64,000 nt of DNA from Erpobdella octoculata (taxonomy: Eukaryota; Annelida; Clitellata; Hirudinida; Erpobdellidae), in NCBI GenBank assembly GCA_963978895.1, contig OZ022238.1, forward strand, positions 43,023,155-43,087,154, given 5' to 3'. Positions 38,545 through 49,133 of this stretch are shown piece after piece. A model generated the notes under the pieces. The model ran no database searches. It had not been told where the DNA came from and saw only the letters and a program-made list of their open reading frames with translations. Positions within the stretch are counted from its first letter, which is position 1. The number at the start of each line of letters is the position of its first letter. The position numbers and the translations under genes are program-made.

Positions 38545-38549
38545 ACTAC

Positions 38550-38654
38550 ATGTACGGGAGAGCAAGCGGGAACGGGAATGCGACCGGGGAAGGAAACGGG
38601 AGCAAGAGAGAAAAACGATAGAAAAACCCCAGGCAACGCCGGTTACCCCGCTAG
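38550..38654 (+). mobile_element. Helitron 3' end fragment
   Basis: GGGAGAGCAAGCGGGAACGG minisatellite, AAACCCCAGGCAACGCCGG and TTACCCCGCTAG at 38651-38654, then T. The 5' part is absent. Confidence 0.75.
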
Positions 38655-39049
38655 TCATTAAAATAACTGCTTGTGAAAAAATCAAATTATTGTAGATCTT
38701 AAGTTTAATTTCTTACAAAAATCGCGTTCAAATTTTGGTGATAATAATGTGATGTATTCAAATTTCAATTCCGATGTGATTAAAACCTCATTAGCCACAA
38801 ACTTAATTTAAGCGATCCAAAATATCTGTTGTTCGATTCTATAATAAATTAAGTCCTGGTGGTGTTGATTATAATTGTGACGGCGTATCATACACCTAGT
38901 CAGAGAGTTGGCCTTACGCGTGTCACAATACTTCTGTTCCTTACTTTTTTGTATCAAACAGGGGTGTCATTTTAGTAAAACTATTGGGCGGGGGCAATTT
39001 TTTTAATTTTCCAAAAACCTTTCAGATTTTCTCCTCCCAAAATAACTGA
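38655..39049. other. No gene recognised
   Basis: AT-rich intergenic DNA with nothing supportable. Confidence 0.4.
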
Positions 39050-40570
39050 TGACCCGGGGGGTAGATCCCCAAGCCGTTGAAATAACCGCCTTTCGCCGGT
39101 CGGAAAATAAATGCAGCCTAGCCACTGGGTCAGTTGTGGCCAGCCGGGCCGGAGAAAAATTTGGCCACTCCGCCGAAAAATTCTGTCTAAGCTCCAGGCA
39201 ATGCAATGTCATAATCTGCATTTAAAATCAGAATTAAGAAAATTCTGTTGCATACAAATAAGTTTTGAGTTCTATTCTTTCAGTCACAGATAGACAGATC
39301 TTATGCTGGAATTCGGTTGTCGTTTGTTAAGAATTGGCAGTACCGTGTGCTCACTTTGAACTGTCATGTTTTACCTGGCAGTCACACAGGTCAAGCACTT
39401 CTGGATCACATAATGTATGTCTTGTCCAGAGAACCGGTCATGCTGAGTTGAGTCTAAATACGAATGTGATCAAACTATTAGAAGCATTGCAAAAGTTTTT
39501 AAAGGAATTTGAAAAATTCACCGGACTTGTTTCCACTTTTGTCAATGGTCCTGCTGATGAAGACAAAAATCAAACGCCTTTGTCAGTTGGATGATAATGA
39601 CAAAAAAGTAATTAAAGACCTTAAGAACTACATACTAATGAATGTCTATAGTCGACTTTTCAACTTCCACTCCTTCTGTATGTCATCAATAAGAATGACC
39701 AACAATGTTAGCAGCAGCCATCAACAAAATTTAAACAAATCAATGCTCTCAGAGAAATAAACCGCCACATATTTAATTATAATCAAACCTGCTGTTGTGT
39801 GGAATTTCATGTTATTATTCTTATTGTATATTAAATTTATAGCAATATCTTAGCTGCAGTTTCAATTCAATAGTGAATTTTACTTGTCTTCTGTCAATGC
39901 AAGCAAAAAAGCTTAGGCATCGTGAAGAGTTGATTGCTGAGTTTAGAAACACTTTTTCCGAACAAGAATGACCACAGACACATTTTGAAAATAGGAGCTA
40001 AGATGATGAAGCTTAAAATGTCTGGAAAGACCATAGTGGCAGTTACCCTATTCTCCAGCAATTAGCAGAACAATTTTTTTAGATGTCTGCAGGTTACGTA
40101 TACTATGTACCCATATAATGTATGTTTTCAGTTGTAGGACTTATCTGCAACGCCAATCGATCTGTGTCTCAGCAAAATTATAATAAAAATTTGTTTTCTG
40201 CATGACAACCTTGTGGACACTTTTCAATGTTTTTTAATTTTATTAATGTGTAAAAATAGTAAAAAGCTATGTTGATCAATAACATAAAAATACATTTTGT
40301 CAGGTTGTTATTAATTTGCAAATGCACTTATCGTAGCCTTGATGAGCTCTACTGTAGCATTGTCATTTCAAATAATAGAAAAAGTCAATGTATGACAAAA
40401 ATTATAAATTTTATCTTTAGCCGAATTTAAGCCACCAGCCGGGACAATTTTTTTATGCCGCCGCTGGCCGCAATTGAGTGGCTTAGCTGAATTTAAGACG
40501 AAATTATTGCTAAGCTGGCCAAAACAATTTTTACAGTCGGCTTGGCTTGGGGGTCTACCGGGGGAGGTAG
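39050..40570 (+). mobile_element. DNA transposon with long degenerate inverted ends, probably hAT
   Basis: GGTAGATCCCCAAGCCG (39060-39076) is mirrored by CGGCTTGGCTTGGGGGTCTACC (40538-40559). Further inside, CTAGCCACTGGGTCAGTTGT mirrors ATTGAGTGGCTTAGC, so the ends are inverted over roughly 100 bp with gaps. A transposase fragment lies between. No clear target duplication was found. Confidence 0.55.
39400..39770 (+). pseudogene. hAT transposase fragment
   Basis: Two overlapping plus-strand frames give LNTNVIKLLEALQKFLKEFE, KFTGLVS and then, in another frame, LLSMVLLMKTKIKRLCQLDD and KVIKDLKNYILMNVYSRL. This is the helical insertion region typical of BED-type hAT transposases (L...L..LKPFE..T...S...P....V...L..). 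The match is by pattern only and weak; no catalytic residue is present. It fits the inverted ends around it. Confidence 0.45.
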
Positions 40571-40807
40571 TCATACCTACTTTTTCAATTTTTTTAAAAT
40601 AAATGCTTGATACCTATTTTTCATAACATTTTTTACGGAAAATCCTTGGGGGGAAAAGAAACCACCTTGTTAAATTATAATTTTATTCCCGGAAAAATAA
40701 AATCGATTACTTCTTTGAACAAATTCCAGCACCTGAAATTCTCCATTGTCGTTTCTAATTAATGGGTATAATGCCGTGGATAAGGCATTTCATCGTATAT
40801 CGATTGC

Positions 40808-40873
40808 TTTTTTTTTTTTTTTTTTTTTTTATTATAGTTTATAGTCTTTTACACCATGTGTTTTAAGACGCAA
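40808..40873 (-). mobile_element. Very short poly(A) retroposon, copy 2
   Basis: The minus strand reads GCGTCTTAAAACACATGGTG, then a short AT-rich stretch ending ACTATAAACTATAAT, followed by about 23 A. It is flanked by perfect 12-bp duplications TATATCGATTGC (40796-40807 and 40874-40885). Confidence 0.88.
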
Positions 40874-40954
40874 TATATCGATTGCATTTTCATTTTCTAA
40901 TTATGGGTAGAGTTGCTCTGTAGTGCAGGGTGGTTCTCAACCGGTGATGAGCGG

Positions 40955-41370
40955 TGTGTACAATACAATACAATACAAAGTAAAATTTATAACGCGCCCT
41001 TATAAAAAACAAGTCTTTTGCAAAAGCGCGCAGTTCGACAATATCTCCTAGTCAAAGAACTTACTAAAGAGATAAGTTTTTAATTTAGTTTTAAATTGAA
41101 TAGCGTCTTTAGATTGGCGAATATGTACAGGCAAGCTGTTCCAGTAAGTTGGGCCAGAGATGGCAAAAGCTCTGTTTCCAAATTGGAGACGAGACCGGAC
41201 AGAGACGAAGTCGTCCCTGCTAGTAGAACGAAGACGCCGCCTTGCAGGGAGCGACGAGCATGGCGAAACGAGAGATGACAGATAGGAGGGAGAAGTACCC
41301 AGTGTACCCCTACGTAGAGTGCTGGGGCTAGAGGACATGGAGTGCCTTCTCAAAAATAAGCACAATGGGA
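40955..41370 (-). mobile_element. CR1-type LINE 3' end
   Basis: The minus strand encodes RSRLQFGNRAFAISGPTYWN and SLPVHIRQSKDAIQFKTKLK, the standard C-terminus of CR1-like polymerases, ending LFSKFFD. After the stop, the 3' end reads GGGCGCGTTATAAATTT and finishes in (TTGTA)n (40961-40980). The 105-codon frame is open, so this truncated copy is fairly young. Confidence 0.8.
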
Positions 41371-43768
41371 CTCTTAACTGATATGTTGCATATGGCTATT
41401 GCTACTTTTTTAGTTATAACTAATTTAGTTTAACTAATAAACTTTAGTTGAAAAAAATTAAACAGCAATTTTTCTGACATTGTGCGCGTACACATTAATT
41501 AATTTACAATACAATAATCCTAACTTAAAAATAACTGTTTGAAAAAGTGTTTAGATTATGCATGTGCTATGTTCGAAACTGAGAAGAAAAGATTAAAATT
41601 AATAATTTTGAGTGAAAGAAATATCATCTGGTTTCTTTTGAATGTCAAATCAATTTGTAGGCCGCAAAGATAATGTGAATTGTACACTATTTTGCAGTTT
41701 GACGAATTTCAGTTTGACATAGAATAATAGAAATTGAATAATAGGTTAAGTTAAAATTATGTTTCAACTCCAGCAAGTTAATAAAATAAGATTGGTCAAT
41801 GACGATTGCGAGAGCGGGAAAGCGACCGAGAGGTGAAATTAAAAATCGCTTTGTTAAATAATTTCTGTGTAGATTATTACCAATATTACCAAAGATATGT
41901 GTATAATTACCTTAGCCACAAATTGTCCTAAACGTCTATTGTTGCGAGCATAGATTATTACCAAAGGATTTGAGTAATTATTTTCTATTTAGAATTAATC
42001 TTAGTTTGAACTCCAATTTAAACGATAAAAAATGTTTGATTATATCTTGACATGGAAAATTTTGATTTATTTCAGAGTAATATGACCATTGACTTGTTCA
42101 TTAGTTTAGCTTTGTTACATTACCTTATCTGTTATGTCAATATTGTGCAAATCAATTTTGTTGGATCTATAAAAATCTAAGACAAATACTTAGAGCATCA
42201 ATTAGCTCATAAAATGTTTGTCTCTGTACGTGTGTCCGCGAACTCATTTTTCTCACACGGGCAAGTTGCCCTGGTGACAAGCTGGGAAACAATTTCTTTT
42301 TAAATCATGATGTGAGCCAGCAATTAGCTAAACGGCAATTAGCTAGCCGGCAACTATAGATGACTAGATGGCCGGCGACTAGCTGGGCGGAGACTAGCCA
42401 GGCGGCGATTTGTTGGCCTGTGACCCCCGCTATACTACCCGGAAATGCATTATGTATGTTGATGTTTCGGACAAGTTTTTTTGGCATTCACGCAAATCAC
42501 TTTTGTGTCTGGGGGTAATTAGTTAATGTACAAAAAAGCAAAGAACCGCTGTTCTATGGGGTATACAATTTTGTTATAGCTTCACCATGCACGCAGCTCA
42601 TTTCTTTATTTCATATATTTAAGTTTTCTAACTTCTGTGTCAGTGATGACGTTACAACCATGGTATGTCATGGATGGACAAAGTCCAGGGACATACCCGT
42701 CGAGAGAGGGCGGGCCTGGCGGGGATTTTGACCTGGGCTGGTCTGAGGGCCCACCACAGTTGAAAAAAAAACGCTCCCAGTGCTTACCTTTAATTTACTA
42801 AAGACCTTAAAAAGAAGCTCTAGAAACCCACAAATGTAAACTGCGTCGGGCCTCGTTCAACTTCTCGACCGGCCTGTCCAGGGGCGCACGAGATCAAAGG
42901 AACTCCTGAGCGAGCTTTAAGTATTTTTGTTTAATTCAATTTATTTGCTAGTTTAACTCTGATTATTTATGTCCAACACATTTCTTTCTTTCTTTTTTTT
43001 TTTGTTATTTCTGGCCAATTTCGTCTAATTGTTTTTTTTGGGTGCAATTCCCAGATAATTCTTGAATGTGTACTTTGTTTGCTCTTTAATGCAGTATTAT
43101 GTAAATTTTAAAAAATCAAGTGATTTTTAAAAGTTTCTCTCGTGGTAAGCCTTAATCAGAAACCACATTTATTGCTTCAAAAATGTTGTAAAACTTACCT
43201 ACAACAACGTAGAATTTCAAAAACACCTATATTCACTCCAAGACCCCCACTTCGGAAAAGGGCTCAGAAAGGATGGTAAAGGGGCAAGGACCCCCAGATT
43301 TTTTTTCCTAAGGCACCAGCCTAGTGCTAGGTAGGTTGTTACGCCACTACTGTTTGTCCGTATTTTTTAAAGAATTTTTTAAGATGGACTTGATCAGAGG
43401 ATATTATGAATCTGAAACATACGGACCAGAGCTTGACTTATAAATTTAGTTAAATTATCAAACTCCAGATGTAGTGAAGTCTGTTTATAGATTCTTGCTT
43501 AGATAGCTGTTCCATATTTATTACCTGTATTTTTTTAAATTCAGAATTAAACAAAAACAATATTGTCGGTTTATGATAAAACTGCACTCCCAAAGGTTAT
43601 CTCGCCCATATGTAATGATTTTTGATATGATCAGGCCACGGCCTCTCAAATGCTCCAGATATTCACATTATTCACTTTCACTTTCTGTCAGCTGGTTGTC
43701 ATTCGGTCTCATTTGGCTGAGGATTCTGTTTTGTGTTGTCGTTAACTTTAATTTATATTTTATTACAG
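41371..43768. other. Region upstream of the recognised prominin exons
   Basis: The N-terminal prominin exons should lie here or further left, but none could be fixed. The region contains a scrap of Helitron minisatellite at 41810-41832 and a minisatellite at 42312-42408. Near 43318-43345, GCTAGGTAGGTTGTTACGCC resembles a transposon end. An open frame from 43573 to the first recognised exon includes a hydrophobic stretch that could be a signal peptide, but a splice acceptor in the middle of it argues against. Confidence 0.35.
42312..42408. repeat. Degenerate GGCGACTAGCT minisatellite
   Basis: Repeats of GGC(A/G)A(C/T)TAGCT in variant forms, about five copies, with alternating CTAGCT and CTAGCC palindromes. 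Confidence 0.65.
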
Positions 43769-46700
43769 ATGGAAACATTGACACCAATGGGAAGTACACG
43801 GATTGGAAATTTGTAAGCGACTTTTTAATTTATAAAGTTATGTTTAGCAATATAAAATAAATAAATTCCCGTAATATTTCGTTTTCTACTTCACAGTGGG
43901 TCGGCCAGTACCCAGGGTTCTTTGCTTGTCTGGTTGTCGGTTTATTGTTTATCATAGTTGTTCCCCTTGGAGGTATGATCTATGGATGTTGTAGATGTGC
44001 TGGAAAATGTGGGTCGAATGCCAAAACGAAATATATTTCAAGCAAGCAGAAATGTCTAAGAGCTTTTCTAATAGCCTTACTTTTTTCGACCAGTATTTTC
44101 ATTCTGTAAGTTTGGATTTGGAAATTTTAAGAATAAAAAGATTTAGCTTGATTTTTGAATTTCGAATTAAATTGCTCAGTGCTGGTGCCATCTGTGCCTT
44201 TATGACAAATGATCAACTGGACAAATCTATCTATGAATCTCCACAAACTCAGCAACCCAGTGCTCACAATATATTGAATGTGCTAGAGAAGGGAATGAAA
44301 CTTGTGCAAAATTTCTTATCAGAATTATTAAAGGTAAGAAGGATTGTGTATTAATTATTTTGGAAAACTTCATAAAACTGAGATTTTGTACATAAAATTT
44401 ATTCAGGAAGTGCCTTACTTGTTTGAGAATCTTAATGCTACCATGTTGACTGGCTTGTCAGGTACATGTTTTTTTTTATCAATATGATGAAATCATTTAA
44501 CTTTTTGGTAATTATTTTTATTGAGCTCATCATTGATTTCAGTTCACCATTAATTTATTTTAAAAAATAATTTCAAATAAGGACTTTCCTTTGAGTCGAA
44601 ATTGTTAATAGAAATAAGAAACACTTCTCTTCATAAAGATCTAGTTCAAATAGACACAGGTTTGAGAGCTGTTCAGGTGTTTATTATCTAAAATATTAAT
44701 AATTTTGTAATATTAGATTTTTTCTCCTGTTTATAGATGTCAAAGCTGGTTGTAAATTGTTTGACGATCTTAATGAAAATGCTGAAAAATTGAAGAACTT
44801 GACTGGTGAAGCTGATAAGAAAAGAATTTCAACTTTAAATAAGTTAAAGGCAACAACAGAGTGCGAACTATCAGATAAATGTAAAGAGATTAAAAATTCA
44901 CTGACGAATACAAAATTCACAGACAAAGTTCCATCTCAAGTTTGTTATTATTTATTCCAATTGTTTTAAGAGAAGTTCATGCTTAAGATTTAATAATTAT
45001 TGATGTATTTTTTAAGATGAATAACTTAGGAAACCAATCCAAGCTGTGTACGTTTGATTCTGAGCAGGTATATATAAATATTTATATCATTTATTTGTTG
45101 TCTTTCAAACTCTGTTTATTGTCAGCTTCATCAGCTTTGATGGTATAACACTTAATTATTATCATGTTTTATCATCCATTATGTTTGTTTTTAAGGCTTT
45201 GTTGTTTATTTATTTCCCATTGTATAATTACTTCCATTTATCTTCAATTAAGTAAAAAGTTTAGCTGTAAATTGTAAACACAATTTCAGTAAATATATGC
45301 AGTAGTCTTTAATGTTATTTACACTTACTAATGAACAAGTAAAAGGAAAAACAAGTCTTTCAACACAAACTTTGATTTCAAATACACTCGATTTAGAAAT
45401 AAGAAAGATGTTCAAATTAAGTTTTTTTTTTAATTGAATCATGTATTGTCATCCAATATAAACCTATGCTGAAAGTTTCAGCTTCCTAGCTAGTCAAAAA
45501 GCTGGTTAAATTTTACTGGCAAGATTTGCGTACAGAGAAAGCCACACACACACACACACAAACAGAGATTGTAACCTAAATAAAAGTTTGTAAAAATAAA
45601 AGAAAGCAAAAAATTTATATATTTTAGTACTTTAACTTTATGCTATCATACAAGAGATATATATCACAGCAAGATCGATCTCCATTTATTATTATGTTGC
45701 TGATAATTATTTTTGAGCATCTGTGAATTGATTTTAACTGAACTCCTATGCAGACTTTAAATGAACTTTTGAAGAATTCAATTGAGCCGCAAAGAAAAAA
45801 AATGTCTACTTGTAAGTTTAAATTTGTTTTCAGATTTTCTTTTAAACTTGCAGAACCATGTTTATCTGTGCTGGTTTTTTTCTGATTAAATCAACATTTT
45901 ATTATATTTTGAGATCTCTTAAACTGGGATAGCTGAATGCACTTGGCTTTGGCTTTTTCAATCTAAGTTATTAATCACAGTCAAATTTTTAGTGATTAAA
46001 TTACAACTCAATTCATTCAAAATCTGTCTATCCAACTTGATCCATCATAAATTTCATATTTTGTTGTAGATGTATTTTGTTTCAATTCATTTTTTCTGCC
46101 AATTAATTTCATACTCTACATATGCTCATTTCATAGATATACTCCTTATTTTCAAAATCTTGTTTTTGTTTGAGTAGATAAAATCTAAAGGACTGAGTTC
46201 ATTGCATTAGTTTTTTTTTCAAGATTCAGAAAATGCTTGATAAGATTTGAATATATTAAATTGAATGATAAACAATTGTATACCATTATCGCATGTCTCT
46301 TAAGAACTGACAAATAAATCAATACGAATTCTCATATTTTTAAGACTATATTCATTGATTTTAGAAAATACTTATAATTTTTGTAGCTATTTCTAATGCA
46401 ATAGCAAATGGTAATGAAGTGAATAAAACAATATATGAAGAGCTTCAAAAGGTTTATTTTTATTTTAATTAAATCACAAAATGCTGAGAGCTTCCAAGAA
46501 TCTCTTCAAACTGCTTCTTTAATTTACAGGTTTCTACCCAGTTAGAATTTCCTGAAAAATTAAAAACTGAAGCTAATAAATACATGAAATATGAATCTTA
46601 CAGGTAGGATATTTAAAACTTTTTTTTACGAAACCTTTTCCATTTGGTGTCTATGTGTTTAGACATTTGAATGCCATCACCTTCTCAATAAATGTTATTA

Positions 46701-49102
46701 AGTTTGAATGAAACCCATTCTTTATTTCTAGGTTTTACATTTGTGTAGCCGTTTCATCTTTTGTCCTACTGGTTGTGTTGTTGAATTTCCTGGGAGTAAT
46801 GCTGGGACTGTGCAGTTCAGAAGGTGGACCAGGTGCAAGGACATGTGGAGCCAGCATGCTGCTATGGTTAAAAAATTATTTTAATGAATCAGCGCCAAGA
46901 ACAATCAGAGATTCTTTTGTTTAAATTTGATTCATTAAAATTTTAATTTTTTTTCCAGCAATCTGATTTTGATCTGTCTCTTCTCGTCTATCTTGATGAT
47001 TGTTGTTATCGTGGTGTTTCTGTCCGGAGGCCTGATATACACGGAGACCTGCAAAGGTTTTCAAAAGGATTATAGTAATTCAGCAGTAATGGTCAGTGCT
47101 TTTTAAATTTTTTATAATTTTTTGTTGTGTTGTGAAGAGAACTTCTAAAAGTAGAAGCAGGAGGAGGTGGAAGGGGGCAATCATATCTGGTTTTGTGCAT
47201 ATCTGGTTATCAGTGTTTGTTAAAGAGAAGTGCTCAGATATATGATAAACGATTATTGAGACTAACGGCCTCAACGAAATAAAAAAATTTTTTTAACTTT
47301 TTTTTATTTTGGCAGCTTATTGATAACTTTGGAAGAACTTACACAAATTCATCAGACTTTTCTATATTAAGAACGTTAGGGTGAGTTACTTCTAAGTTAC
47401 ATTTTTATTTAGATCTGGATGTTGGAGTTTTTTTAAATAAATGGATTTGAATTTTTTCAAGTGAGTGCAAAAAAAATGCTGGAATAGTTGAGGCTCTCAG
47501 TTTAAAGAATTATCTTGAAACACAGTTTGATTATAAGGCTGTAAGTCTCTTTAAGTTTGTCCGATGCATTCATTTTTGAATGTATATAGCTAATTCAAAA
47601 TTTTAATTTTAATAGAATTATTTAAATCCATAATTGTTTTTTATCATTTTAGAAAATTAAAGAAAATATAGATTCCTTCAGCTTTGGTGACATCGATGTC
47701 ATAGATCTGCCTGATTTGTCAAAGATTTATGAGCTTCTTAAAGACTTAAGAATCGATGATACTATGGTTAAGATTTTTAAGTATAGTTATATGAATATAT
47801 TTCAAAAGCTTTGTTGTAAAAAATCAGCCCTGAATATTACGGCTCAAATTGAAGTTTTCGTAAATTATTTTTTTAAAGGCAATTTATGCTTTAGGTCCTA
47901 TTTTAGATCTTATATGCGTGTGTGTGTGTTTGTGTCAGCTTAGCATCATCTATGAGCAGTTTAGTAAGAAAGTAATATTAGTTGAACAGATAATAAACAG
48001 TGTTTTGATATAATGAATATGTTTTGATATAATGAACATATCTGATATACTGAATATGTTTTGATATAATGAACATGTTTTGATATAATGAATATGTTTT
48101 GATATAATGAATATGTTTTGATATAATGAATATGTTTTGATATAATGAATATATTTGATATAATGAATATATTTGATATAATGAATATGTTTGATATAAT
48201 AAATATGTTTTGATATAATGAATATATCTGATATACTGAATATGTTTTGATATAATGAACATGTTTTGATATAATGAATATATTTGATATAATGAACATG
48301 TTTTGATATAATGAATATATTTGATATAATGAACATGTTTTGATATAATGAATATATTTGATATAATGAAAAAGTTATGATTATTTAAAATGATCATTTT
48401 TAGGTTAAAAATCTGAAAGATTTGTCTAAATCAATAGGGGATGTATCTACAGAATTTAAACCGGTAAGAATAATACGATTGTATTGAGCATAATTAATAA
48501 AACATCCAGATATAAAAATCTTACTAACAGTCTGTTTACATAATTAGATAGATTCTAGTGTTTCCGATATGGCAGAAGAACTCCAGCTTTCAGTAGAAAA
48601 TCTTATATTCCAATTGGTAAATTTATTTTATGACTTAATTATAATTGTGACTATCTGAAACTTTCTGTTATTTTTTGTAACTAGACAAACAGTTTGTCTC
48701 ATAAAGTATTTTTAATCGTGGAGATTTCTTTAAAATTTTGGTTATCTATTTATTCATTCTTTTGAATTCCATATTTTTTGTCTAGAGTTTTCACATTTTT
48801 ATTAAAATCTGCCCTGAATATAAGTGTTTATGTGCAGCTGGTGACATTTATTAGAATTTGAATTTTTTATTTGCTCGATTGACATCATTAATTTTGAGAT
48901 AGAAATTAGCTAGTTTTTCATAAATAAGGTCACATAAATAAAAAATCAATTAAGTAAAAAAACACAATATGGTAAGTTTAAATAACAATAACAGATAAAG
49001 TTAAGGCTTCGAGTACGAGAACTTAAAAAACGTACTCGAGTTGTACTATAGTACGAGTACCAAGTACTACATCTCTGATAGGTATGTATGTATGTATGTG
49101 TT

Positions 49103-49133
<31 letters not shown>

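Noticed and set aside
43573..43768. Signal peptide exon of prominin starting at Met 43573
   Set aside because: A good splice acceptor (TTATTACAG) lies within the frame, and the upstream part has no prominin similarity; the hydrophobic run may be chance in AT-rich DNA.
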